DNA of 64,000 bases, taken from assembly GCA_016721115.1 (NCBI GenBank), contig JADKIW010000001.1, forward strand, positions 3,735,501 through 3,799,500, written 5' to 3'. A program made the position numbers and the translations under genes. Below, piece after piece: positions 27,586 to 35,708 of this stretch (position 1 is its first letter; each line of letters starts with the position of its first letter). The DNA comes from Candidatus Defluviilinea proxima (GTDB lineage Bacteria > Chloroflexota > Anaerolineae > Anaerolineales > Villigracilaceae). A model generated the notes under the pieces. It ran no database searches and was not told where the DNA came from. It saw only the letters and a program-made list of their open reading frames with translations.

Positions 27586-28938
27586 ATGGCTAAAAAAATT
27601 CCAGAAAATACCAAAGCTCCGCGCGAACGGGCATTTCTTGTTGGCGTGGAACTCTTTCAACAAAAGACGCTTCTTCCACTGGAAGATTCGCTGACAGAAC
27701 TTGCGCTACTGGCCGATACATCTGGCCTGGAAGTAGTCGGTGAATTGACACAGAAGCTGGACCGCCCACACGTAAAAACGTACATCGGCCCCGGCAAATT
27801 GGATGAACTCAAGGCACTCGTTGAAGAGACTTTATCGCAAGTCGTCATTTTCGATGACGAACTTTCTCCGCGTCACCAACGTGAACTCCAACTGGCACTC
27901 GGCAAAAATGTCCGCGTGTTAGATCGGACTGCGTTGATCCTCGACATCTTTGCGCAACACGCTCACACCAGCGAGGGCATGTTGCAGGTAGAACTCGCAC
28001 AATATGAATATTACCTGCCACGCCTCACCGGTCAATGGACACACCTTGAGCGTCAGGCAGGTGGCGGCGGTGGACGTGCAGGCTCAACAGGCGGCGTAGG
28101 TCTGCGTGGCCCCGGCGAAACGCAATTGGAAGTAGACAAACGCGCCATCCGCAAGCGCATCGCACATCTCAAAAAAGAACTAGAGAAGGTACGAGCACAC
28201 CGCATGCGGTATCGTGCACAACGTAAACGTTCTCGTATTCCGACAGTTGCGCTTGTTGGATACACCAACGCAGGCAAGTCCACGCTACTGAATAGGCTCA
28301 CTAAATCAGACGTATATGTGGCCGATCAACTCTTTGCCACGCTTGACCCCACCACCCGTAAAGTGGAACTCTTTGGTGGTTATCAAGCTTTGTTCACCGA
28401 TACAGTCGGCTTCATTCAAAAATTGCCGACCTCATTGGTGGAAGCCTTCCATGCCACGCTTGAGGAAATCACCGAAGCTGACCTGCTCTTGCATGTCGTT
28501 GATATTTCACATCACAACGCCATGAATCAAGCCGAAGCTGTGCAAGAAACGCTCGACACACTGGAAGCGCAGCATATCCCCGTTATCACTGCGCTCAACA
28601 AAGTGGATCGCTTGCGCAATCCCGAATCTGCCAAAGATTCGTTGAAAGGCTTTTCGAAAGCCGTAGCAATTTCCGCTGTAGATGGAAGCGGTATCAAAGA
28701 TCTGTTGAGGCTTATTCAGGAGGAGTTGTACGAAACGTATACACCGATCCGCGTAAAACTTCCATATCAACAAGGCGCATTGATCTCGTTATTCCATGAA
28801 GCAGGTCAAGTGGAACTCGTCGAACATGGGCGTGGCGGCGTGTTCATGCAAGGACGCATCCCCGGACGCCTGGTGGCACAGTTTAATAACTGGCAGGTTT
28901 CAAATAATCACACCGAAGAAGAGGAAGAAGAATTATGA
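27586..28938 (+). CDS. hflX: Ribosome-associated GTPase HflX
   Basis: A 450-aa GTPase that splits stalled or hibernating 70S ribosomes. The N-terminal HflX domain has the family motif TYIGPGKLDEL, a glycine-rich linker (AGGGGGRAGSTGG) and RGPGETQLE. The GTPase domain (about 220-385) has G1 GYTNAGKST (about residue 225), G3 DTVGFIQKLP and G4 NKVD. The C-terminus carries the usual small domain with acidic EEEEEEL. ATG 27586 follows AAAGAAAG. Its last codons overlap the start of a small membrane protein gene (ATGA). Confidence 0.95.
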   Translation: MAKKIPENTKAPRERAFLVGVELFQQKTLLPLEDSLTELALLADTSGLEVVGELTQKLDRPHVKTYIGPGKLDELKALVEETLSQVVIFDDELSPRHQRELQLALGKNVRVLDRTALILDIFAQHAHTSEGMLQVELAQYEYYLPRLTGQWTHLERQAGGGGGRAGSTGGVGLRGPGETQLEVDKRAIRKRIAHLKKELEKVRAHRMRYRAQRKRSRIPTVALVGYTNAGKSTLLNRLTKSDVYVADQLFATLDPTTRKVELFGGYQALFTDTVGFIQKLPTSLVEAFHATLEEITEADLLLHVVDISHHNAMNQAEAVQETLDTLEAQHIPVITALNKVDRLRNPESAKDSLKGFSKAVAISAVDGSGIKDLLRLIQEELYETYTPIRVKLPYQQGALISLFHEAGQVELVEHGRGGVFMQGRIPGRLVAQFNNWQVSNNHTEEEEEEL

Positions 28939-29144
28939 AATGGTTTTCCAAGCTAGTTGACGATGCATCAAACTTTTTCGCACACCGCAAAGGTCTTCTG
29001 CCGATGATCGGAATTGTATTGATCATTGTCAATTTTGTCCTGCCGTTCATCTTTGGGCTAAACGTAATCACAGGAAGTAACTTATTTTTGCATCTCGGCG
29101 TGATCGTCGCCATTTTCGGTTTCATGCTCGCGTGGGCGCTTTAA
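28935..29144 (+). CDS. Small two-helix membrane protein
   Basis: A 69-aa protein with an amphipathic N-terminus (MKWFSKLVDDASNFF) and two hydrophobic helices (about 23-41 and 48-68). Its ATG overlaps the hflX TGA (ATGA), so it is translationally coupled to hflX. Family not recognised. The frame ends just before an 81-bp inverted repeat that may terminate the transcript. Confidence 0.7.
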   Translation: MKWFSKLVDDASNFFAHRKGLLPMIGIVLIIVNFVLPFIFGLNVITGSNLFLHLGVIVAIFGFMLAWAL

Positions 29145-29149
29145 CTTAA

Positions 29150-29230
29150 CCGTCATTGCGAGCGAAGCGAAGCAATCTCCAACTCGTGATGGGGATTGCT
29201 TCGGTCGCTAACGCTCCCTCGCAATGACGG
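29150..29230. repeat. 81-bp inverted-repeat element (CCGTCATTGCGAG ends)
   Basis: The ends CCGTCATTGCGAG (29150-29162) and CTCGCAATGACGG (29218-29230) are exact inverted copies. GAAGCAATC and GATTGCTTC pair further in. Elements with this CGTCATTGCGAGCGAAG sequence recur in many bacterial genomes as palindromic, non-coding repeats. Here the right arm overlaps the 3' end of murI and supplies its last six codons (VIARER) and the stop. It may also end transcription from the convergent hflX side. Confidence 0.85.
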
Positions 29231-30044
29231 AGGTGTCACTCACCCACTCGACTCGCTCAACTTCCCCATCTTCCCCCAACAACATAGGCAACTGAGACTT
29301 CAACACGTCAGGCTCACCCGACGTAAATAATTTGACATTTCCCTTTGACTCTGATCGACTCTTCATGTCCCCCGCTTCCAGCAGACGTTTGACCTGTTTC
29401 GCCACCGAGGGAGCGGGGTCTATCACCCGAACCGCCCCCCCCACGATCTCTTGCACAAGTGGTATCACAAACGGATAGTGGGTACACCCCAACACAACTG
29501 TATCAATATTTTTCTCCAACATCGGCAGAAGCGCATCTTCCAAGATATCACGCGTTTCTTCGCCGTTTAAATTCCCCTGCTCGATCTGTTGTACCAATCC
29601 GTTACACGTATTCTGGAATAACTCCACTCCATTGGCAAACCGTTCCACCACGGACGCATACAACGCGCCCTGAAATGTCGCTGGCGTGGCAAGGACTCCC
29701 ACTTTGCCCGTTTGAGTTATCTCGACTGCAGGTTTGACCGCAGGCTCCATGCCCACGAATTGCACATCGGGAAATTTCTCACGCAAATATTTCAACGCCG
29801 CCGCAGAAGCCGCGTTACAAGCAACGACGATGATCTTTGCATTTCGCTTCAGCAAGAATCTCGTGATAGCTTCTGAAAAATCCCGTATCTGCTCCATCGG
29901 TCGCGGACCATAAGGGATATGTCCCTGATCGCCAAAATAGAGCACAGACTCTTCAGGCATCTGCGCACGAATCGCCCGCAGAACGGAGAGTCCGCCTATA
30001 CCGGAGTCGAAGATGCCGATGGGGGAAATGAGTGTATTAGACAT
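29208..30044 (-). CDS. murI: Glutamate racemase
   Basis: A 278-aa cytoplasmic enzyme converting L- to D-glutamate for peptidoglycan. Motifs: GIFDSGIGGLSV (Asp13, Ser14), first catalytic Cys76 in VACNAAS, second catalytic Cys187 in LGCTHYPF. Length is normal. The final residues VIARER are encoded by the right arm of an inverted-repeat element, replacing the native end. A TATACT box lies 7 nt before the ATG, giving a probable leaderless transcript divergent from the VanZ-like gene. Confidence 0.96.
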   Translation of the reverse strand: MSNTLISPIGIFDSGIGGLSVLRAIRAQMPEESVLYFGDQGHIPYGPRPMEQIRDFSEAITRFLLKRNAKIIVVACNAASAAALKYLREKFPDVQFVGMEPAVKPAVEITQTGKVGVLATPATFQGALYASVVERFANGVELFQNTCNGLVQQIEQGNLNGEETRDILEDALLPMLEKNIDTVVLGCTHYPFVIPLVQEIVGGAVRVIDPAPSVAKQVKRLLEAGDMKSRSESKGNVKLFTSGEPDVLKSQLPMLLGEDGEVERVEWVSDTSVIARER

Positions 30045-30051
30045 TCCACAA

Positions 30052-30057
30052 AGTATA
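30052..30057 (-). promoter_or_regulatory. -10 box of murI
   Basis: TATACT on the minus strand, 7 nt before ATG 30044. The divergent -10 box of the VanZ-like gene lies 33 nt away. Confidence 0.55.
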
Positions 30058-30090
30058 ACGCAATCAAAAGGTTCGACTGCAATCCTGGTT

Positions 30091-30096
30091 TACAAT
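30091..30096 (+). promoter_or_regulatory. -10 box of the VanZ-like gene
   Basis: TACAAT, 7 nt before the GTG start at 30104, with no ribosome site between. This fits a leaderless transcript. Confidence 0.5.
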
Positions 30097-30103
30097 ACAA
30101 GCT

Positions 30104-31246
30104 GTGAACAATACTGGGACAAGACTCTCCTTCGCTCTACTTGGGTATTTCATCCTTGTTATCCTACTGCTGACATTAAACCCGTTCTACTTGGTCATGC
30201 CTGAAAGAGTGAGATTTACCTTCGACAGTGACTTGAACAATGCAATATCAAACATCCTGTTGTTCCTTCCAATTGGGTTCTTTTACCGTCTCTCTACCAG
30301 AAAACGAGGAGCGCTACTCATAGGCACAATCATCAGCATCAGTATTGAATTGCTTCAAATCTTTATCCCTGCACGGACGCCGTCTATTGTAGATATTCTG
30401 ACAAATGCAGTAGGCGCTGGAATAGGAGCGGCTTTCAATGATTTCATTTCTTCGCGTATCGCGATTTCAAAAGGGACAGTGGGAAGGCTTAGACTCGAAA
30501 CCCCTCTCATGGGACTGGTCTATCTCTTAACGGCCTTACTGTGGACAAATTCAATGGCACTTGCGAACGAACCCAACCGCGTGCTGTTGACTACATTGCT
30601 TGGAATTTGTGGTGCAGTAGTCTTGAGCGATTTATTCCGTCATTGGTGGGAAAAGGTAGATTATCGCATCAGTAGCTATGCTTCTCTCTCAGCGGGTATC
30701 TGGTTCCTACTGGGAATAAGCCCGTCCCTTCGACAACCCGGTCCTTCTTTAATCATTGGATTAGGCATTATGATTCTTGCCGGTATTCTGACCATACTCC
30801 CCCAACGCTCTACTGAACGCCGTTTTGAACAAGCTACACTCAAGAAAGTGCTTCCCATTTTTGCTTTCTATCTAACCTTGCTGGCGCTTTGGCACCCATT
30901 CCGATCGCTGACTGACTGGCATTGGTCAATTGGCTTTACCAATCAAATCACAGAAACCAGTATGAGTGTGCTCATGCCGCGTATAGAATATTTAGTAGCA
31001 TTTACAGTCTTGGGGTATCTATTTGCTGAATGGCGTGGACGTGCTGAGATTCCGCTTCAGCAAGACCTACCGCGTCTATTCATTAGCGGAATAGGTGCGA
31101 TCGTCGTGCTTGAGATTTTCGTCGGGTTTCAGGTTGGATCGGGGGCAAGCGTAGCACGGAGCATGATGGCGATCATCAGCGCATTGTTCGGCGGAACGAT
31201 CTATCATCTTTTGCGTGCTCATATTCGGTTTCTGTTACAACACTAA
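30104..31246 (+). CDS. VanZ-like membrane protein
   Basis: A 380-aa integral membrane protein with about ten helices. Residues 1-115 match VanZ-like proteins: LTLNPF after the first helix, NAISNILLFLPIGFF and SIELLQIFIPARTPSIVDILTNAVGAGIG. The remainder adds about six more helices not part of the basic VanZ domain. VanZ-like proteins are linked to low-level teicoplanin resistance and cell-envelope functions, but the activity is not known here. The GTG start at 30104 is set by the -10 box 7 nt before it. A second short VanZ-like gene lies at 37064. Confidence 0.82.
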   Translation: MNNTGTRLSFALLGYFILVILLLTLNPFYLVMPERVRFTFDSDLNNAISNILLFLPIGFFYRLSTRKRGALLIGTIISISIELLQIFIPARTPSIVDILTNAVGAGIGAAFNDFISSRIAISKGTVGRLRLETPLMGLVYLLTALLWTNSMALANEPNRVLLTTLLGICGAVVLSDLFRHWWEKVDYRISSYASLSAGIWFLLGISPSLRQPGPSLIIGLGIMILAGILTILPQRSTERRFEQATLKKVLPIFAFYLTLLALWHPFRSLTDWHWSIGFTNQITETSMSVLMPRIEYLVAFTVLGYLFAEWRGRAEIPLQQDLPRLFISGIGAIVVLEIFVGFQVGSGASVARSMMAIISALFGGTIYHLLRAHIRFLLQH

Positions 31247-31278
31247 ATTCAGACAGCTACAAACCTAACAATTTATCT

Positions 31279-31992
31279 TTACTTCCCCGCCGCTTCGATG
31301 AACTTTCGGAACAAATTCCGAGTGGACGGTTGATCAGTCAACCATTCGGGGTGCCATTGTACAGCAATACCAAATGGATGATCGGATAACTCCACAGCTT
31401 CAACGAGTCCATCGGGTGCATGGCCCGTTACACGAAGTGATGGCGCAATATCTTTGAGTCCTTGATGGTGCAGGCTGTTGACCTTGACGATGGGTTCACC
31501 CAAGATTTCAGCAATATGTGTCCCTTCTTCGATCTTCACCTCATGCACAAGGACTGTCCGCAAGTTACCAGGGTAGGAATGGTCGAGGGCAGTGGGAAGT
31601 TGATCAGAGATGTGTGTATACAGAGTCCCACCGAGGGCTACATTCAACATCTGACATCCACGGCAAATGCCAAGGAAGGGTTTGCCATCTGAGGCTGAGG
31701 CTTGGATCAGTTTCATTTCAACGGAATCCCGCTCTAGGTCCACTTCAGTGATGCGCGGATGCGGCTCGCCGGGAGAAAGCTCAAGGCCAATGTCCCCGCC
31801 GCCAGAGAAGAGAATGCCGTCGAGGCGGGAATAGAGAGCATCCCATCCATCATTGTGGATCATCGATGGGATAAGAACTGGCACCCCGCCCGCCTGCAAG
31901 ATCGCATTGATATACGATTGCATCAACATAACGGTTGGATGACCATGAATATTTGTGGATTGATTGGTGGTGATTCCGATGAGTGGTTTCAT
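31279..31992 (-). CDS. Class I glutamine amidotransferase (PuuD-like gamma-glutamyl hydrolase, C26)
   Basis: A 237-aa hydrolase of the peptidase C26 family, whose best-known member PuuD cleaves gamma-glutamyl-GABA in putrescine breakdown. Catalytic triad: Cys110 in LGICRGCQMLN, His214 and Glu216 in QWHPEW. GILFSGGGDIGLELS gives the oxyanion region. No other putrescine genes adjoin, so the substrate is unproven. A TACAAT box lies 7 nt before the ATG, inside the T-tract of the rplS terminator, so promoter and terminator are interlocked. Confidence 0.88.
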   Translation of the reverse strand: MKPLIGITTNQSTNIHGHPTVMLMQSYINAILQAGGVPVLIPSMIHNDGWDALYSRLDGILFSGGGDIGLELSPGEPHPRITEVDLERDSVEMKLIQASASDGKPFLGICRGCQMLNVALGGTLYTHISDQLPTALDHSYPGNLRTVLVHEVKIEEGTHIAEILGEPIVKVNSLHHQGLKDIAPSLRVTGHAPDGLVEAVELSDHPFGIAVQWHPEWLTDQPSTRNLFRKFIEAAGK

Positions 31993-31999
31993 ATCCCCA

Positions 32000-32005
32000 A
32001 TTGTA
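32000..32005 (-). promoter_or_regulatory. -10 box of the glutamine amidotransferase gene
   Basis: TACAAT on the minus strand, 7 nt before ATG 31992, directly after the T-run of the rplS terminator. Confidence 0.5.
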
Positions 32006-32008
32006 AAA

Positions 32009-32048
32009 CAAAAAAAGACCCTAAAGGTTTTGGAAACCTTTAGGGTCT
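32009..32048 (-). terminator. rplS terminator (palindromic repeat)
   Basis: A perfect 15-bp stem (AGACCCTAAAGGTTT / AAACCTTTAGGGTCT) with a 3-nt loop, followed on the minus strand by seven T. It begins 6 nt after the rplS stop. Its sequence resembles the palindrome between moaC and scpA (36195-36227). Confidence 0.9.
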
Positions 32049-32054
32049 ACGTGA

Positions 32055-32405
32055 CTAGTTATCGAACTTCTGCTTGAGGCGGGCAGATTTACCCGTGCGC
32101 TCGCGCATGAAGTACAACTGTGCGCGGTTGACAACGCTGTGGCGTTCGACCACGATCTTGTCAATGCGCGGGGAGCGGAGCAGGAAAGTACGCTCCACAC
32201 CGATGCCGTTGGAAGCCACGCGGCGGACGGTGATGGACTGGTCATTGCCGCCCTTGCGGGTGCGGATGACAGTACCCTTGAACTCCTGGATACGTTCGCG
32301 TTCACCTTCCTTGATCTTGACGTGCACGCTGACATTGTCACCGGAACGGATCTGGGGAATGTTTTCGTTTTGTTTGGCCTCGAGAGCCTTGATGATATCT
32401 GCCAT
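32055..32405 (-). CDS. rplS: 50S ribosomal protein L19
   Basis: A 116-aa protein of the large subunit, at the 30S-50S interface. Matches L19 over its full length: IPQIRSGDNVSVHVKIKEG, IQEFKGTVIRTRKGG, ITVRRVASNGIGVERTF and RAQLYFMRERTGKSARLKQ. AAGGAAG lies upstream of the ATG. It has its own promoter and terminator and is not accompanied by trmD or rimM. Confidence 0.97.
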   Translation of the reverse strand: MADIIKALEAKQNENIPQIRSGDNVSVHVKIKEGERERIQEFKGTVIRTRKGGNDQSITVRRVASNGIGVERTFLLRSPRIDKIVVERHSVVNRAQLYFMRERTGKSARLKQKFDN

Positions 32406-32477
32406 TGTCTTTCTTCCTTACTGTTTGATGTTGTTTCGTTTTCGCCGACGATACGGTGCTTTTTAGAGCGACGGCGG

Positions 32478-32506
32478 ATTATAGCACGCCTTTTCTAGTT
32501 ACACAA
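32478..32506 (-). promoter_or_regulatory. rplS promoter
   Basis: On the minus strand TTGTGT (32501-32506), a 17-nt spacer and TATAAT (32478-32483). The leader to the rplS ATG is about 65 nt and ends in a ribosome site, unlike the leaderless neighbours. The region could also hold an L19 autoregulatory RNA, but I see no clear fold. Confidence 0.7.
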
Positions 32507-32528
32507 GTTAGAAAGCAGACTGAGAATG

Positions 32529-33764
32529 CTAGCTATATTTACGTATTGCCAACACCGAGTTATGTCCACCAAAACCGAAGGCATTGCTAATCGCAAGTGT
32601 GATCTTCTTCTCGCGAGCCTTGTTCGGAATGTAATCCAAATCACATTCGGGGTCAGGTGTCTCATAATGAATGGTCGGCGGCAGAATGCCATCGCGAATT
32701 GCTTGTACACAGAAAATGGTTTCCAATGCGCCCGTAGCGCCCATCATGTGCCCAGTCATGGATTTGGTTGACGAAATAGGGATTTGATACGCCCGTTCGC
32801 CAAAGGCGGCTTTGACAGCGCGAGTCTCTGATTGATCGTTCAAATGTGTGCCCGTGCCATGTGCGCTGATGTAGCCAAGTTCATCATCGTTCGCCTGTGC
32901 CGAGTTCAAAGCCATGCGCATCGCGGCCGCACCACCAGCACCGGTCTCATGCGGAGCGGTCACATGGTAGGCGTCGGCTGTGGCGCCATATCCAGCCAAT
33001 TCCGCAAGGATGTTCGCGCCGCGTGCCTTTGCGTGAGATTCGCGCTCCAGCATCAGCACAGCCGCTCCTTCCCCCATCACCAAACCGTCACGATTCTTAT
33101 CGAATGGTTGGGGAGTCATCGAATAATTATCATTACGGCGCGACATGGCGCCCACACGATCAAATGCCGCAACGCCTACCGAGCAGATCGTCATTTCCGC
33201 CGCACCTGTAAGTGCGGCATCGATCATCCCAGCCTTCAACATCAACAAAGCCATACCGATCCCATCGGCGCCAGAGGCACATGCCGAAGCCACCGAAAAG
33301 CATGGCCCTTTGATCTGATTCTCGATGGCGATCATGCCAGAAGCGCCATTCGGCATCAACATCGGTATCAAGAACGGACTGACACGCCGCGGGCCCTCTT
33401 CGTGATTGATGATCACCGCATCACTCAAAGACTTGATACCGCCGATCGCAGAAGAAATCAAAACACCAATACGGCCTCGATTTGCATCTGTGATCTCAAG
33501 ACCCGAATCAATAATCGCGTCTTTCGCGGCCGCAACCCCCAATTGCTCAAACCGATCGCGGCGACGAGCTTCCTTTGGGTCCATATAATTGCCCGGGTCA
33601 AAATTCTTCACTTCAGCCGCAAAATGAACATTCAACGGTCCTGGATCAAACAACGAGATCGGACCAACACCTGAAACGCCATTCACCGCGTTCTGCCAAC
33701 TTTCTTTTACTGTCAAACCCAAAGGATTGACAGTTCCCATGCCAGTAATAACAACTTTTTCCAT
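32529..33764 (-). CDS. fabF: Beta-ketoacyl-ACP synthase II
   Basis: A 411-aa condensing enzyme of fatty acid synthesis, extending acyl-ACP with malonyl-ACP. The active site is intact: Cys162 in VASACASGADGIGMA, His in SAHGTGTHLND, and the second His in KSMTGHMMGATGALE. The C-terminal AISNAFGFGGHNSVLAI is typical. GAGGAAGC precedes the ATG. No acpP or other fab gene adjoins; the gene lies between rplS and the molybdopterin operon. Confidence 0.96.
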   Translation of the reverse strand: MEKVVITGMGTVNPLGLTVKESWQNAVNGVSGVGPISLFDPGPLNVHFAAEVKNFDPGNYMDPKEARRRDRFEQLGVAAAKDAIIDSGLEITDANRGRIGVLISSAIGGIKSLSDAVIINHEEGPRRVSPFLIPMLMPNGASGMIAIENQIKGPCFSVASACASGADGIGMALLMLKAGMIDAALTGAAEMTICSVGVAAFDRVGAMSRRNDNYSMTPQPFDKNRDGLVMGEGAAVLMLERESHAKARGANILAELAGYGATADAYHVTAPHETGAGGAAAMRMALNSAQANDDELGYISAHGTGTHLNDQSETRAVKAAFGERAYQIPISSTKSMTGHMMGATGALETIFCVQAIRDGILPPTIHYETPDPECDLDYIPNKAREKKITLAISNAFGFGGHNSVLAIRKYS

Positions 33765-33838
33765 GCTTCCTCACATTCAAGAATAAAGAGACTTCGACTT
33801 ACTAAAACCCCGAATTCGCAATTCCGTCACGCACTGGA

Positions 33839-33870
33839 CAGGCTTCGCCTCATTCTCAACCGAAGCCTGT
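33839..33870. repeat. Inverted repeat between moaE and fabF
   Basis: ACAGGCTTCG and CGAAGCCTGT form a 10-bp stem with a 12-nt loop. No T-run follows on either strand, so it may be a processing site or weak terminator at the end of the molybdopterin operon. Confidence 0.4.
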
Positions 33871-33907
33871 TTCAGCATTAAAAGCATTTTCTTACCCGAT
33901 TCTTCTT

Positions 33908-34366
33908 CTACTCCCCTGCTTTCGGCACATAATCCCCTTCAACCCACTCCTCGCCGTTCGGGCCAACTTCCTTCTTCCAAATAGGAACGATCTCCTTCAA
34001 ACGGTCAATGCCATAGCGTGCGGCATCAAACACACCCGTATCCCGATGCGCCGCCGTACAGGCGATCAAGACCGTTGGCGTTTTTGGATACAACTTTCCA
34101 ATTCGTTGCACAACTGCAATCCCTTCAATGACCGGCCACTTCGCACGGATCTCATCCGCAACCTGCTTCATCTTCGCTTCGGCCATGGGAATATAAGCCT
34201 CGTATTCAAGGTATTCCGTGTCATGCGCATCGCCGCGTGTTGTCTCGCCGCGCACCATGCCTGTAAATATCGCGGCCGCCCCCGTGGACGTGAGTGTGAT
34301 CTTCGCGAGCAGATCGTTCAGATCAATTTCCTCTTCTGTGATCGAAAAAATTGTCGGGTATTCCAT
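33908..34366 (-). CDS. moaE: Molybdopterin synthase large subunit
   Basis: A 152-aa catalytic subunit that inserts sulfur carried by MoaD into precursor Z. Family motifs: AAIFTGMVRGETTRG, LEYEAYIPMAEAKM, RIGKLYPKTP, ACTAAHRDTGVFDAARY and PIWKKEVGPNGEEWVEGD. An ATG at 34372 overlaps the moaD stop (ATGA), but the strong GGGAGG directly abuts it; the second ATG at 34366 lies 6 nt after GGAGG and is the better start. The two options differ by two residues. Confidence 0.94.
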   Translation of the reverse strand: MEYPTIFSITEEEIDLNDLLAKITLTSTGAAAIFTGMVRGETTRGDAHDTEYLEYEAYIPMAEAKMKQVADEIRAKWPVIEGIAVVQRIGKLYPKTPTVLIACTAAHRDTGVFDAARYGIDRLKEIVPIWKKEVGPNGEEWVEGDYVPKAGE

Positions 34367-34368
34367 AT

Positions 34369-34617
34369 TCATCCTCCCGATACCGGCGGGAACATTGCCA
34401 TCTCTGCGCCCTGCGGAATGACAGCTTCATCGAATGCATACTCACGGTTGATGGTGATCAACACACTCTTCATGGACTCTTTCAGCTTGGGGTAGTCCTC
34501 GCCAAGCTTATCTTTGAGTCCTTGCACGGTCATATCATCAGGGACGTCCACTTCCATGGATTTTGTCCCTGCGCGGTCACGGATGGTGGCAAAAAACAAT
34601 AATTTGATTCGGTTCAT
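34369..34617 (-). CDS. moaD: Molybdopterin synthase sulfur carrier subunit
   Basis: An 82-aa ubiquitin-fold protein. It starts MNRIKLLFFATIRD and ends in the required Gly-Gly (MFPPVSGG), the site of thiocarboxylation. A longer open frame runs upstream to 34758 through the cupin gene, but family length and the ATG 4 nt after the cupin stop support this start. The moaE ribosome site lies in its last codons. Confidence 0.94.
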   Translation of the reverse strand: MNRIKLLFFATIRDRAGTKSMEVDVPDDMTVQGLKDKLGEDYPKLKESMKSVLITINREYAFDEAVIPQGAEMAMFPPVSGG

Positions 34618-34621
34618 TTCT

Positions 34622-34984
34622 CTAGATCCAAACATCATTAGGGGCTGTTTTTTCATCGACAACATCACCCGTATTAACCGTACCTGCTGGCTCAACAAGC
34701 AAAATATGACATTCCCGCTCAGCGACAGGCTTATGCTCCACGCCTTTGGGAACCACATACATCTCGCCTTCGTTCAAAGTCACTTTCCCATCACGGAAAT
34801 GGATCTCGAGTTGACCCTTCACAACAAGGAACATCTCGTCTGTCTCAGGGTGGTCATGCCATACAAATTCTCCCTGCACTTTGGCAAGTTTGAAATGATA
34901 GTCATTCATCTGTGCAACGATCTTCGGAGACCAATGTTCAGAGAATTTTGAAAATTTTTCGACGAGATTAATCGGAGAATACAT
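34622..34984 (-). CDS. Cupin-domain protein
   Basis: A 120-aa single-domain cupin. The metal-binding motif appears as WHDHPETDEMFLVVKG (two His, one Glu) and GVEHKP (third His), so a metal ion is likely bound. The ligand or reaction is unknown. It is embedded in the molybdopterin operon: its start lies inside the CPBP protease gene (17-nt overlap) and its stop is 4 nt before moaD. A role in molybdenum cofactor work is suggested only by location. Confidence 0.85.
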   Translation of the reverse strand: MYSPINLVEKFSKFSEHWSPKIVAQMNDYHFKLAKVQGEFVWHDHPETDEMFLVVKGQLEIHFRDGKVTLNEGEMYVVPKGVEHKPVAERECHILLVEPAGTVNTGDVVDEKTAPNDVWI

Positions 34985-35708
34985 TTTGTCTCCTCAAAAA
35001 CAATTTGCTTGCAAGTTTTATATAAATAAAAACTAATATTCCAACTATTCCAATCCCTAACACATTCGGGAAGACCCAGTCCGCAGAATTAGAAAATGCT
35101 GCCCCAGAAAAGGCATTCCACGAAAAATGCATACCAACCGAAAACCAAAATGAACCCGTTTCTGCGGCAGCATAAGCTAAAATAATTCCCAAAATGGAAA
35201 GAAACAGATGATGCGACAACGAAACTGGATGAATTAAACCAAAAACGAGGCCACTAATAATGACTGAAAACAGCCTGCTTTTTAAAGTTAAAATTAAATC
35301 ATTCAAGAAATAACCTCGAAAAAATACTTCTTCCCGATAAGATGCAAGTAAAATTATAGCTAAACTCGATAAAGAATAATCACCTTGACGTAAGCTCGTT
35401 AAGACCGGAAAAGCTGACAATATCTGTGTAATAGAAATTGCAGTTAACACAAGAGACGCCCCAACAACAAGATCAAAAAGCTGCTTTACGTTTGGAATCA
35501 ACCATAGTTCCTTTACCTTCTTTTTGATAAAAACACGCCAACCTATAACTGCCAGTAAAACATAAATTATTGTATCTGCAATAACAGCGATAAAGCTTTT
35601 AACAACAAGATAATTAACTCGTAGAGACACTAACAAAGCAAGTACCACAACAAAGCAGAATGGAATTATTAAACGAACAAACCACTTAAAAGTGTTTATA
35701 CTATTCAT
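34968..35708 (-). CDS. CPBP-family intramembrane metalloprotease
   Basis: A 246-aa membrane protein with about seven helices. Family motifs: EEVFFRG (Glu126, Glu127, Arg131), a His-containing FGLIHPVSLSHH and a final GMHFSWNAF. CPBP (CAAX protease/bacteriocin-processing) proteins cleave within membranes or confer bacteriocin self-immunity. Overlaps moaC by 8 nt and the cupin gene by 17 nt. It is distinctly AT-rich compared with its operon neighbours, suggesting a transferred gene that landed in frame with the operon. Confidence 0.85.
   Translation of the reverse strand: MNSINTFKWFVRLIIPFCFVVVLALLVSLRVNYLVVKSFIAVIADTIIYVLLAVIGWRVFIKKKVKELWLIPNVKQLFDLVVGASLVLTAISITQILSAFPVLTSLRQGDYSLSSLAIILLASYREEVFFRGYFLNDLILTLKSRLFSVIISGLVFGLIHPVSLSHHLFLSILGIILAYAAAETGSFWFSVGMHFSWNAFSGAAFSNSADWVFPNVLGIGIVGILVFIYIKLASKLFLRRQNVFSD

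Noticed and set aside
33839..33870. Terminator of the molybdopterin operon
   Set aside because: The stem is good, but there is no T-run on the minus strand, so I list it only as an inverted repeat.
34618..34758. Extended N-terminus of MoaD
   Set aside because: The upstream frame runs through the cupin gene and would give a protein far longer than the MoaD family; the ATG after the cupin stop fits.
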